Counted from the first letter of the stretch, positions 42,301 through 51,360 are shown. The stretch is 64,000 nt of DNA from Diphasiastrum complanatum (GCA_029204225.1 CM055108.1:19191779-19255778); one strand, 5' to 3'. Notes: generated by a model from the letters alone, not told the origin. Made by a program: numbers and translations.

Positions 42301-45300
42301 CTAGGATTGTCATCACATTCATATAGGACCTGCTGCCTATAATCCTCTGAATTGGGGACACATACTCTATCTCTATAGAGCAAGTACTCATCCTGAATGG
42401 AATACTGTTTCCATTTGAATCCTTGAGTCAACTGACCCTCAACCACTGGGGTTTGCTTGGGTAATACAGGCTCAGAATCCTCAACGTCATCTGACGACGT
42501 ATACTCGGACTCATCATCATTCTCAACGGAAGCTGCCGTATTCTTGGATGAACTGGCACCAGCCCCGGGAACTGGTTCTGGAGTCTGTAACTGTCTGTTC
42601 TGGACTGAGTTCCAGATAATAGAGAAGAATGCATCATGCTGGCATTTCCCTCTCAAGGACTCGAGTAACTCATTACGAATCTGAGTAAAACTCAGCTCGT
42701 TTATCATAGGCATTCTGCTAAGGGCATCTGCTACTGTATTGAATTTTCCACGCCTATATCTGATAGACATGTCAAACTCTTGCATCAACTCTGCCCAACG
42801 AGCTTTCCGACCTCTAAGCTCAGGTTGATTGCAAAGGTATCTGAGACTCTCATGGTCTGTCAGGACCTCAAAGTTGGCACCATACAAATAATGCCTCCAA
42901 GTCTTAAGGGCATGGACTATAGAAAAGAGTTCCTTTTCATAGGCACTATACCTAGTCTGAGCTGGCTCGAGTTTTTTACTCTCGAACGCAACTGGTCGTC
43001 CACCCTGAGTTAGCACAGCACCTACTGCAAAGTCGCTAGCATCTGTTTCGACCACAAATGGCTGATTGGGGTCGACGACCTTTAAAACTGGTGCTGTAGC
43101 TAAAGCTGTTTTGAGAGCATCAAAGCTCTCCTGTTGTGCGGACTCCCAAATGAACTCCTTTCTCTTCCCCTTAAGGAGATTTGTCATAGGGACTGCTATC
43201 TGAGCATATTCCTTGACAAATCGTCTGTAATATCCCGCCAAACCAAGAAAGATTTGAAGTTCCAAAATATTCTGAGGTCTCAGCCAACTGAGTATGGCTT
43301 TAACCTTATTTGGGTCCATCTTAATCCCATCTGAAGAGATAATGTGACCCAAATATACTACTTCTTCAACGAAGAATTCACACTTGGATTGTTTAGCATA
43401 AAGCTTATGCTTTCTGAGCAGTCGAAACACCTTTCTGAGGTGTTTTAGATGCTCCTTCCTCGTTTTGCTATAGACGAGGATGTCATCTAAAAATACGACT
43501 ACAAACTTACCCAAGTATGGTCTGAGGACACTGTTCATCAAGGTCATAAAGGTAGCTGGAGCATTTGTGAGCCCAAATGGCATCACCTTAAACTCATAAT
43601 GACCGTGACGAGTCCTAAAAGCTGTTTTCGAGACATCTTCCGATTTTATACGGACTTGATGATATCCCGATCTAAGGTCTATTTTACTGAAAAACTTAGC
43701 CCCGTCGAGTTGATCAAACAACTCGTCTGCCCGAGGCATAGGGTATTTATTCTTAATTGTGACTTTATTGGGTTCCTTCCCTTTTCTGTAAGCCAAGGCT
43801 TCTGTTTCAAGTTCGTCGAAGCCTCTCTCCTGGGGTTGATCAGGTCCTTGAGGAGTGGTCATCTTCGAAACTGAAAGAGAGCTACCTTAACTTCTGAAGG
43901 AAAAAAGTCTGAAAGACTAATTTACAACTGTACAAGGGAAAGGAAAGATGACTTAGCTGTTTCTGAGGACTGTACTTCCAAAGAAAGAATGAAGAGGAAC
44001 CCTTTCAGCTCTTTTCCCCAAGATTTCAGACCTGCTGTTCCGAAAAATGCCAGTTTGAGGCTTCAAAACGTTACTAAATTTCCCGGTTTTTTGAGGATAG
44101 TAGCTCGCTGATCTGATTGCAATCCAACTTGTCCACAAAAAGGCAAATCTGAAGTCCAAAAACCCTTCTGAGTTCTGAAATTTCAGAAGTCTCCTACTCG
44201 CTGATCTGATAGGAATCCTCTTGCTCCAAATCTCTGACGTTGGGGCCCAAAAACTTGCTGAAAAACCAGATTTTCAGAAGCACTGGCAGCGCTGGCCCTG
44301 CTCCTCTTTTTTGGCTTCCAACTCCCTGAGAACCCGTGACTTTTTCCCTGGAAATCGGATGTAGGACTCTGACTGTACAGCGATGGAGGTGCTGGCTTCT
44401 TCCTACTCTAATTTCACTGGGAAAACTATAGAGAATCCTCTGAACTCAGTGAGAAACAGCTGTTTTTTTCAGCGAGTTACCTACACTTGGAATCTGACTC
44501 CTTGCTACTGTGATTTCTCAGTGGAAATCAGAAGTTTGAAGGCTGCTCCTACAGCGATCCTCCTCCTCTATTCCTCTCTGAGAATCTGAGAAACACTTCC
44601 TATCTTCTGATAGCTTTCTCTACTGCTGTCCTAAACTCCCTAGGATGGAGATGGCTCTGATACCAGTGTAATAGATCCTAACACCACAGTAGGGCAAACA
44701 CTAATTGATCCACCCAACCTTGCCTACTCCCTGATATAGAGTAAGCCCCTCCTAGCCCAGTGTGAGGACTGGTAGCATGCTACTGCCAAGTGTCGGCCAC
44801 GTGGCACTGACGTGGCCGACTGCACGTCGGGACCCAACTGGGGGCCCTATCCTGCTGACAGGGTCCCTCGGCTGTGTTAGGCCCGCCATGGCTATGGACC
44901 GTGCTGGGGCACACTACTCACACTGTCTTGCCCTGTTGGTCATGTACGCTGGACACGACCCTGACTGTGGTATCTGACCTATCTGTGTTCTCTAGGGTTC
45001 GGCACTGGTTACGAACTCGTAACACTACCAGTGTAATAGATCCTAACACCACAGTAGGGCAAACACTAATTGATCCACCCAACCTTGCCTACTCCCTGAT
45101 ATAGAGTAAGCCCCTCCTAGCCCAGTGTGAGGACTGGTAGCATGCTACTGCCAAGTGTCGGCCACGTGGCACTGACGTGGCCGACTGCACGTCGGGACCC
45201 AACTGGGGGCCCTATCCTGCTGACAGGGTCCCTCGGCTGTGTTAGGCCCACCATGGCTATGGACCGTGCTGGGGCACACTACTCACACTGTCTTGCCCTG

Positions 45301-46144
45301 TTGGTCATGTACGCTGGACACGACCCTGACTGTGGTATCTGACCTATCTGTGTTCTCTAGGGTTCGGCACTGGTTACGAACTCGTAACAACAAGAACTCA
45401 GAAGGTCCAATTGCTAGGTATCAATCTCTAAATGGCTGCCCCCGTAAACATTTTGACTGAAGGTTTTCATGTGTGGCAAGCATAAGTATATTATGCTGTT
45501 TTAGGTGCCACGGAAACACAAAGAAGATAGAAACACTTGGCATTATGAATGTCCTCAAGTCATAAGCAAGTATCAAATGCCCAAAGAACCTCACGAGAAC
45601 CTACAGCATCTAGAACACATCAAACATTACGACGAGTGAACCTGAAAAACTAATATCAATTACTTGAAATTTAGCATGCCTTGTTGGAAGCAGAATCTGC
45701 ATCAAAGAAGTTGGGAATGCGATTGTGAATGGGGTATGGCTCCCGCGCAAGGTCTTCTGCCATCAACGTATCCCAAACTCTCTTCCGGATTTTCCATTTC
45801 CAAGCATCAGCCTCATTACCAGCAACCCCGGGGAATTGAGCTGCATTTGCAGCGTCATCTGCCCTAGCCACACTAAACCTCAATGCTTCCCCATTGTAAG
45901 GCTGCGAAGCTAGCAATCCTGGACTTGACAAGCCCGCTCCCAAAGTCGGCACAGGCTCCGAACTACCTGCATAATAGCTCACAGGTGCCTGTGTGTGCAG
46001 AAGAGATGGAGTACATGGGGAGTAGTAGATGTGAGAGCGAGACTGAATGCGGCTAGCATGCAAGAATTGGAAGCTCAGATCTACGAGGCGCCTGAGGCAT
46101 CCTGTTCGCAAAATCTTCGACATCGACATCGCCATCGCCTGCAA
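24679..46144 (-). CDS. COG0212 protein (5-formyltetrahydrofolate cycloligase-like), six exons
   Basis: Exons, in gene order: 46144-45680, 38661-38571, 32863-32637, 25704-25629, 25535-25410, 25148-24679. The total of 1,455 nt keeps frame at every junction and gives 484 residues. Residues 1-100 look like an organellar transit peptide and linker. The family core starts at [10 protein letters not shown] (115-124) and continues with [74 protein letters not shown] and [11 protein letters not shown], then [10 protein letters not shown]. An RRM-like C-terminal module follows (about 397-478). COG0212 is a paralogue of 5-formyl-THF cycloligase; comparative genomics has tied it to thiamin metabolism, and its reaction is unsettled. 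Introns 1-3 are 7.0, 5.7 and 6.9 kb and full of transposons; introns 4-5 are 93 and 261 bp. Intron 1 appears to use a GC donor; the others are GT-AG. The start could be any of several N-terminal Mets. Confidence 0.85.
27398..27454 (+). repeat. (GA)n microsatellite in COG0212 intron 3
   Basis: Uninterrupted GA run. The rest of the intron between 25705 and 27760 shows no gene, only a 23-bp perfect tandem duplication near 27038-27083 (GTAAGCTGTATACTTCAGCA core). Confidence 0.95.
27761..28285 (-). pseudogene. Retroelement ORF1-like fragment, copy 1
   Basis: A 174-residue minus-strand reading frame inside COG0212 intron 3. The N-terminal half is a predicted coiled coil ([28 protein letters not shown]). 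A conserved [13 protein letters not shown] motif follows, then a segment that could form an RRM-like fold. This order (coiled coil, then R-E-Q-x-x-x-N-x-R-x-x-G) resembles plant LINE ORF1-like proteins. The C-terminus is truncated. It is related to the copy at 28821-29560. Assignment is by motif pattern only. Confidence 0.5.
28298..28816 (-). other. Proline/leucine-rich low-complexity ORF region between ORF1-like copies
   Basis: Overlapping minus-strand frames of 172 and 106 codons. The shorter one is rich in Pro, Val, Ala and Ser ([18 protein letters not shown]). No known domain. It may be the linker or upstream part of the retroelement copy at 27761-28285; a host origin is not supported. 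Confidence 0.3.
28821..29560 (-). pseudogene. Retroelement ORF1-like fragment, copy 2
   Basis: Minus-strand frames read, in order, a coiled coil ([32 protein letters not shown]), a linker ([16 protein letters not shown]), the motif [14 protein letters not shown], a frame-shifted stretch, and [20 protein letters not shown] followed by [14 protein letters not shown]. Two or more frameshifts separate these blocks. The motif order matches copy 1 (27761-28285), but this copy keeps more of the C-terminal part. Most likely decayed LINE ORF1-like DNA in COG0212 intron 3. Confidence 0.55.
29783..29834 (+). repeat. (GA)n followed by (GT)n microsatellite
   Basis: GA run to about 29817, then GGGG and TGTGTGTG. 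Confidence 0.9.
29845..30115. repeat. GC-rich repeat built on a GCGTCCGG motif in both orientations
   Basis: GCGTCCGG-like blocks and their complements CCGGACGC recur many times, separated by long T and A homopolymers (for example 29909-29931). The composition contrasts sharply with the AT-rich flanks. Probably a non-autonomous element or SINE-like remnant; ends and target duplication are not resolved. Confidence 0.6.
30116..32636. other. COG0212 intron 3 remainder: possible LTR-element leader and GA tract
   Basis: At 31535-31546 the minus strand reads TTGGTATCAAAGC, close to an initiator-tRNA primer site. Just downstream on the minus strand, 31520-31000 carries coding-like but broken frames ([20 protein letters not shown], then shifts). 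This may be a decayed LTR element. A short GACA then GA repeat lies at 31982-32027. Nothing else is recognised. Confidence 0.35.
32864..33526. other. COG0212 intron 2, part without features
   Basis: AT-rich intron sequence between exon 3 and the copia element. No coding or structured repeat recognised. Confidence 0.5.
34340..35115 (-). pseudogene. Copia gag (UBN2-type) remnant
   Basis: The minus-strand frame 35115-34822 contains [18 protein letters not shown] and [11 protein letters not shown], typical of the N-terminus of copia gag. After a frameshift, 34785-34477 continues with [34 protein letters not shown] and [11 protein letters not shown], the UBN2-type gag core. A further shift follows near 34560. 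The zinc knuckle and everything downstream are absent. Non-functional. Confidence 0.8.
35826..36051 (-). pseudogene. Copia RNase H fragment inserted inside the 5' LTR
   Basis: On the minus strand this segment encodes [36 protein letters not shown] and [20 protein letters not shown], the end of copia RT and the start of RNase H. It sits within the LTR between GCACACATATA and ATAGTCCAAGATGAC, which are contiguous in the other LTR. It ends before the usual TEAEY box. A captured or inserted pol segment; the parent element is not known. Confidence 0.85.
36440..36810 (+). pseudogene. LINE endonuclease (EEP/APE-type) fragment
   Basis: Plus-strand frames read [19 protein letters not shown] then, after a frame change, [20 protein letters not shown] and LIGDFNR. 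A segment with the ETW box and the (I/L)GDFN box is diagnostic of the AP-type endonuclease of plant LINE ORF2. The N-terminus, RT and 3' end are missing. Located in COG0212 intron 2, next to the copia element. Confidence 0.7.
36811..37319. other. COG0212 intron 2, no feature recognised
   Basis: AT-rich sequence between the LINE fragment and the inverted-end element. Confidence 0.45.
37320..37976. mobile_element. Inverted-end element (about 656 bp), unclassified
   Basis: The left end AAGCATAGATGCCC and right end GGGCATCTATGCTT are perfect inverted repeats. The sub-terminal parts carry several copies of a CGTTTCTGAAACGC-like motif in both orientations. The interior includes a GGGGGGCAACGCCCCCC palindrome, poly-C (about 37849-37870) and poly-A. 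No transposase. Flanks share only GGA, so the superfamily is not fixed. Confidence 0.65.
37977..38570. other. COG0212 intron 2 sequence next to exon 2
   Basis: AT-rich; no coding segment or repeat recognised. The GT donor of exon 2 lies at 38570-38569. Confidence 0.5.
38886..39303. repeat. Near-perfect 187-bp hairpin in COG0212 intron 1
   Basis: The left arm 38886-39072 and right arm 39117-39303 are inverted copies differing by roughly nine substitutions and one indel (about 95% identical), with a 44-base loop. The outer ends are ACATGTATGGAATG and its complement. The stem includes TCAAGTTAAAAGAGCTCATT and CAATCAACTGCCTCTTTGAT in perfect pairing. No ORF or TSD is evident. It lies 225 bases upstream of the exon 2 acceptor in the COG0212 transcript. 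Could be a MITE, a siRNA-type hairpin or a young MIRNA-like locus. Confidence 0.9.
39304..39380 (+). repeat. Compound (TA)n(GA)n(CA)n microsatellite
   Basis: TA repeats, then GA (about 39342-39360), then CA repeats, immediately after the hairpin. Confidence 0.9.
39644..40070. mobile_element. GGGAACG-motif non-autonomous element, copy 1
   Basis: The ends are imperfect inverted repeats (TACCACGGGAATGGGAAC on the left; the right end on the minus strand reads GTGACCAGGGAACGTGGGAA). Interior motifs CATGTTCCCAA and GGAACGCGTGGCACGTCTAA recur. The right part matches 63768-64000 in inverse orientation. No transposase. Between 39381 and 39643 nothing else was recognised. Confidence 0.65.
40071..40674. 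other. COG0212 intron 1, no feature recognised
   Basis: AT-rich sequence up to the target duplication of the gypsy element. Confidence 0.45.
40680..41037 (-). repeat. Gypsy 3' LTR
   Basis: 358 bp, TG...CA; the outer flank carries ACAAG. A 71-codon ORF inside each LTR is a shared by-product of the repeat. Confidence 0.95.
41049..43862 (-). pseudogene. Gypsy pol: RT, RNase H, integrase, chromodomain, with internal TAG
   Basis: A single minus-strand frame interrupted by one TAG (41579-41577). The first 761 codons carry RT from [18 protein letters not shown] (33 onward), [14 protein letters not shown] and the catalytic FLDD (124-127), RNase H with [10 protein letters not shown] (272-281), an H2C2 zinc finger ending CQKCQ, and an integrase core with [17 protein letters not shown] and [14 protein letters not shown]. 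After the stop, 175 codons continue the integrase C-terminus and a chromodomain ([16 protein letters not shown]). Gag, protease and the RT N-terminal motif are missing. About 30 codons after ATG ([10 protein letters not shown]...) join directly to the RT, an in-frame fusion. Chromodomain elements target heterochromatin. It cannot be autonomous as it stands. Confidence 0.92.
43863..44652 (-). other. Gypsy untranslated leader
   Basis: Sequence between the primer site and the pol ATG, with no long ORF. Contains a local duplication (CTCGCTGATCTGAT at about 44104 and 44198). Confidence 0.7.
44667..45024 (-). repeat. Gypsy 5' LTR
   Basis: 358 bp, appears identical to the 3' LTR; followed on its inner side by one base and the PBS. 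Confidence 0.95.
45032..45389 (-). repeat. Third (extra) gypsy LTR
   Basis: 358 bp with one visible substitution; its outer flank carries the ACAAG target duplication. Confidence 0.95.
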
Positions 46145-46420
46145 AACCCTATCTGCTAGCGATAAACCCTTCGCCTGTGTTTTATGTGAGAGGGGGTTTA
46201 GAGTTTAGAGTAAGGCTTCATTTTTCAAATTGCAATGCCTTTCAACGGGCTCTCTCTTTTCATATTAAAAATGGCCTTTTTTTTTTCTTTTTTTTTAGTG
46301 ACCTTTGCACTCGATGAAACAACCTTAAAATTACAAAGAGAGCATTAAGTCGAGCCATAATTTAACGAGCGTTGAAATTGAGTGAACAAGGGCAAAAACG
46401 TTTTTTACAGGTCGGTTTTT
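46145..46420 (-). promoter_or_regulatory. 5' UTR and promoter region of the COG0212 gene
   Basis: Immediately upstream of the first exon on the minus strand. Purine-rich leader near 46190-46220 and A/T homopolymers near 46268-46295. No TATA box is assigned with confidence. Confidence 0.35.
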
Positions 46421-47307
46421 TACATTTTGCTCATTAATTTTAAAAGATGAATAAGCCAAAAGTTTTGAGGGCCCTTTGTAACTTTGTCATAAGATTAGTT
46501 TTGACAAGTCAACCCTAATGATGAATGACATGCAAAAAGGAAAATAATGTAAGGTGCAGGTAACTGACAACATGCTGAGGTTTGTAAGAAAACATGGCAT
46601 GCTAATGATGAACTCCAAAAACAGAGTGCAAAGTGTAGCATTTTAATTGATGATCTTCATGAATATGGTTAGAATGCAATAAATGAAATCTTAGCATGCT
46701 AAAGGGTACGGAATATTGCATGTCAAAATGACGAACTAGAGTGTACTAACAAAGCTTTTACTTCATAATGATTCCACATGGCTTACGAGCATGGCTCCTA
46801 CTTATGATCCTCTTAGAGCTTTCCATAGCATGTTGAGGGTGCAAAAGGAGTCAAAATCTGTAAGTGACTCTACTTTTGAGAATAAAAGTGACAAAAAGAT
46901 ATGATGATTAAGTTGACGAAACTCACAAAACATTGCTTAATGAGTAAACAATTATCATGATTGTTTTGGTTGTCATGATCACAAATTGAAGAACACATAG
47001 TACTAATGCATCTATAAATTCCCTCTAAATACAATTGAATGTTTTCAAAATGGCTTCTAAAAATCATTTATTAATTTTATAGAAAGTACACATGAGTTAC
47101 TTTCAAGGCATGACATTGTGTAGTCAACTTTGGTATCACGAGTGATTGGCGGTCTCCAATAGAGCATGTATACTGCTTTAAGATAGGTGATTGTTTAGCC
47201 CTAATGTGCGTAGTTACTCTTCTCCTTCAAGGAAAGACTTATGCTAATTTTGTTTTGATTGTTTTAAGTGATCTAAAGTGAGATTTTTAGCTAAAAAGCG
47301 TTGTATA

Positions 47308-47398
<91 letters not shown>

Positions 47399-48933
47399 GC
47401 TTTGTTTGCCTGCATGCATGTGATGCACATCCCACACATCTATATCTTGACCTCCATATGATTGAATAAGGACCTTCAATTGGTATCAAACATGTGAATG
47501 ATAATAAAATCTAAAAATATAGAGAAGATATGATGGCTATGTTGAAATTTTTTTGAAAAAGCGTATATTGATAACTAGAAGAATTGTGAGTCCAAAAAGT
47601 GCCCTACAAAAAATAGCATGTAGGAGAAAAAAATATAATATTATGCCAAAATACCAATTTCAAAACTTCTTTTTGCACATGCCCACACCATTTTCAATGC
47701 AAACCATTTTAGTCACATAAAAAATGAATAGGTGATTAAGCACATAAAAATGAGAGTTTTGAAATGTCAAAATGCATTCGAAGGGTTCCACTTGAAGTTA
47801 AACCATGAAGTAGTGTAAACCGAAGAATAGGAGATCTTACCCGTTTTGACCAAGGCCTTAAAGATCCAATTATTATCACAGTCAGTAAGTAGCAAGGGAA
47901 GTAGAGAGAGGGCCAAGGTCGCTGTGAGTGAAGGCAAAGGACAAGATAAGTTTTGATGCCATGTTGGGAATCAATTGAATAGGATTAATAGACCTGAGAA
48001 GTATGATTGCTCAGTGAATGAAACTATAGTAAATGCAATTACAACAATCTGTCATGCCAACCACAACAATTGTCGGTAGTGGAAATAACAAATATAACTA
48101 TGAACAATGATAATGACAACAAATGATTACTTTCTTAACTCTTGGATTATGATTAGAACAAGATTGAGTACATTAAGACAACATTGTAGAGGCTTAGTAT
48201 GGCAATATCTTACAACCTTAAGACAATGGTCTAAAATGATTTTTGAATTATAATCACAATGACTTTGTTTTTAGAAAATCGTAAGAAGCAGACTTGATCT
48301 AAGGTGAATTTATGACGCGATCCAATGAGATGCAACCACTCATGATGTCTAGCTCAATAGAAGGTCCATTTTTGTTGAAGGTTAGGCGGTTCTGAGCGAT
48401 GGATCAAACATAGTAAGGAAGGGTCGAAATGGATTTTGACCCTGTACAAAATAGCTTGGGTCAAAATAGTGGGTCAAAACAACCTTGGATTGAAAATAGG
48501 TTTGATCTAGTTCAATCATGAATTCAATTTCTTGAATGGGATCAAAATAATCTTTGTTGGATATCAACCTTCTGAGTTTTCTATTTTGATTTTCTACTTA
48601 TTTTTTCATGTTTGCAAGGCATTTCTAATTTTGCCACTTGTAAAGATGTTATTACGCCACAATTGTGCCACATGAAAAACATGAATCTCATAAATAATCA
48701 TGGTGAATGAACATGGTGTATCAAAATGATTAAACAAATATTTTCATAAACAAGAACATTCTAATAATAAAGTATCTCAAGAATAATACCTTCCATTTGC
48801 ATTGTCTTGCAAAGTCTCATTTTGCATTTGATATTTTTTCTCCCTCCTTTGATGCTTTTTGTAGTGTGCCATGCATCCACTCTATAGTGCATTGCTTTGG
48901 GAATGGCTCAACATCACATGAACTTGTGTGTCT
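46421..48933. other. Intergenic with (GA)n at 47311-47394
   Basis: AT-rich sequence; ORFs across the GA tract are artefacts. No gene or element otherwise recognised. Confidence 0.5.
47311..47394 (+). repeat. (GA)n microsatellite
   Basis: Uninterrupted GA run of about 84 bases. Confidence 0.97.
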
Positions 48934-49060
48934 AGGGCCTTGGCATTTTGCGAGTACATTTTTTGCAAGTTTTGTGAGTTTTATTTTTCCAAGCTCCACA
49001 AAAAAGATGGCACGTGGCGTACTACATTTTTGTAGACATTACAATACCATTATTATTCAT
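48934..49060 (+). repeat. Outlying copy of the foldback-element end
   Basis: GGGCCTTGGCATTTTGCGAG and the sequence after it match the complement of 51365-51250 and resemble 50519-50640. With the right arm it could form the outer inverted ends of a 2.4-kb composite element. Confidence 0.6.
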
Positions 49061-49760
49061 ATCTCTTTGTTCTCTACTTTAACACTGTTTTCTAATACAT
49101 GTATTGCAATGCATATTTTGTTATCCATGTTTTATAGTTCTCTGATATCATCTTCTTGAAAAAATTTGTATTGTTTATTTAGAGCTTTCTAATTAAGGTA
49201 CTTCTAGAATATTTTTTCATTCATATTCATCCAAAACTTTACAGATACAAATAATAAAAGCCCAAGAACGAGAATGAGAGTGATGAAATTTGACACCCAT
49301 AGAACCAGAACAAACAATATTCCCAACGAGGTCAACAAGTAATTTTATTCACAATGGAGTATGACATAAGTGTATCTAGTTTCTCATCAAACAAATTGAA
49401 GAAACATAAAAGAGTGGCTTCTTGTCACAATTGTGGTACATTTTTCTCCCAAGACAATATTTGAAACAATTCAGGAACAATGAGATATGGTTGATGTATA
49501 ACCATGTTGTTGTCAATGTCCATCCCCAAAACCACAATTGAAAAAAAGTACATGTGCTTGCATGGTGTAAACTCTTCTCTTGATGTGCCTCTCACAAAAT
49601 CTTCACAAGTCCACTGTGAAGATTCCTAGATTGTAACCAAGTAGGTGCTCCCATTTGGATTTGCTGCAAAACTTTGCACGTGAAAGAAAACTTTTCAATT
49701 TTTAACTCTCACATCCTCCTTCAGAATAGATGCCCTCAATTCAATTAATTTTGTAATTCT

Positions 49761-50573
49761 CTACTTCGCAGCATCTGAAATTGAGTTCCTCCTAGTTTTT
49801 CCTCTTTGTGGAGGAGTGGTAAATTCTTCCGTTGATGGACGACATGTTAGTTGCCCACACAATGGATCTGATGATCCAATTTCATGATCTTCCATGCACT
49901 CTAACATGTAGCCACCCTTGTTAAGAATGTTGACCTCATTTTGGCTAAGTGAAGTCTTGGAGCTTACACACCATCTGCCATCATTCTGTGTTGGTGTTAT
50001 AACTACATTTTTATTTGGCTGCCACACATGAGTGATATAAGTAGGGCAAAACCACATATGTTGTATTGTTTTACCACTACTATGTTGATGTCTACCATAA
50101 AAACTAGGAGCAACAATAGGTTTTGCTGTTTTTTCTGATGCAAGCAAAAGACCGCATTTCTTTCTATCATCTACCATGCCCATACAAGTTATTTTGCTCC
50201 CACTTGGTATGTGTCGGATAGCCCACATGGTCTTGTGGATCTCTCTCTCCACGATAGCATTTGATAATTGAAAATGTCATTTGATGATGCGTTCATGATG
50301 AGGCACTTCAACATGATTAGTAATCTGTCTTCGCACATTCATGTACATAATGTTGGGCATGTGGAAAACATTAACGTCATCCTTCGTCCAATCAGTAATT
50401 GGGAATTTTTTAGGAACACTCTTCTCATTGCCACTCAAAGTGGAAGAAGCAGAAGACAACGATGCAAAATCAACAGCATCATGCATGAGATTGACAAAAC
50501 GGTTGTCCTTGTAGGATTTTGACATTCTGCGAGTAAATTTTTTGCGAGTTTCTTTCTTGTCATGATTCAACAA
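49761..50573 (-). pseudogene. Unrecognised broken coding sequence within the composite element
   Basis: Two minus-strand frames, 50573-50277 (98 codons; contains KDNRFVNLMHDAVDFASLSS and FPITDWTKDDVNVFHMPNI) and 50252-49761 (163 codons; contains IPSGSKITCMGMVDDRKKCG and HVWQPNKNVVITPTQNDGR), abut with a stop between them. Composition looks protein-like and not low-complexity, but I recognise no family. The first frame begins inside the palindrome's outer repeat. Possibly captured host or transposon DNA. Confidence 0.35.
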
Positions 50574-51360
50574 AAATATAGCACATGGTGTGCTAAACTT
50601 TCTATGCCACTACTTCAATGTTTATTATTAAGAATGTGGTTTGGTTCATAGTTAAAAATCTCACACAATAAAAAAAGTTCAAAATAAAATTTTTTGCAGC
50701 CTCCAAACATAGCATGCTGGCGTGCTCGACCTGATCGCTTGAAAAGAAAATTGAATTAAAAATTAAAAAAAAAACTATGCTAGGCCGACGTGTTATAATT
50801 GGAGGCTGCAAAAAAATTTCTCATTTTATATATCACGTCAGCATGCTATGTTTTGGAGGTTGCAAAAAATTATCTCATTTTATATACCACGTCGGTGTGC
50901 TATCTTTAAAGGTTGCAATTTTTCTTTTATAATTGTTTTACTTAGCACGTCTACTTATTATGTTTGGAGACTAAAATAAAACAACTATAAAAAAAATTGC
51001 AACCTTTAAAGATAGCACACCGACGTGCTATATAAATGAGATAATTTTTTGCTACCTCCAAACATAGCACATCGACATGCTATATAAAATGAGAAAAATT
51101 ACATAGCACGTCAGCGTGCTGGGCTGGGCCGAAAAAAAAATTAATTTTTTTTTTCTAGCAGGCCTAGCATGCCGGCGTGCTATGTTTGGAGGCTACAAAA
51201 ATAATTTAATTTCAATTTTTTTTTATTGTGTGAGATTTTTAACTATGTACCAAATGACATTCTTAATAATAAACATTGAAGTACTGGCATAAAGATGGTA
51301 GCACACCATGTGCTATATTTTTGTTGAATCATGACAAGAAAGAGACTTGCAAAATGCCAA
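50519..51360. mobile_element. Foldback element: 840-bp palindrome with repeated inner palindromes
   Basis: The left arm 50519-50940 pairs with the right arm 50977-51360. Outer matching blocks are TTTCTTTCTTGTCATGATTC and ATATAGCACATGGTGTGCTA; inner blocks include GATAGCACACCGACGTGCTA. Within the arms an 18-20 bp imperfect palindrome of the form TAGCACGTCGGCGTGCTA occurs about nine times (near 50719, 50777, 50832, 50892, 50942, 51015, 51065, 51102, 51167). Many copies neighbour TTTGGAGG(C/T)TGCAAAAA or its complement. No transposase. Structure fits foldback-type transposons. Confidence 0.85.

Larger units (their letters stand above)
40680..45389 (-). mobile_element. Young Ty3/gypsy chromovirus with three LTRs, in COG0212 intron 1
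   Basis: Three LTRs of 358 bp each (40680-41037, 44667-45024, 45032-45389) all start TGTAATAGATCC and end CTCGTAACA on the plus strand. They appear identical except one G-to-A change in the third (near 45249). A 5-bp target duplication ACAAG flanks the outermost LTRs (40675-40679, 45390-45394). In minus orientation the initiator-Met primer site TGGTATCAGAGCC lies at 44665-44653 and a purine tract GGGGAGGGAG next to the 40680-41037 LTR. Between the second and third LTR only CTACCAG remains: one or two bases from the polypurine side and the last bases of the primer-site side. The interior has leader and pol but no gag or protease. Confidence 0.95.

Noticed and set aside
42428-43874. Several plus-strand and alternate-frame ORFs
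   Set aside because: Shadows of the gypsy pol frame.
40775-45342. A 71-codon ORF ([13 protein letters not shown]...) found three times
   Set aside because: Each copy lies inside one of the three LTRs; the repetition comes from the LTR, not from a gene family.
40680-45389. Repeated equal-length units suggesting an array such as CRISPR or satellite
   Set aside because: Spacing, TG...CA ends, PBS, PPT and pol identify LTRs.
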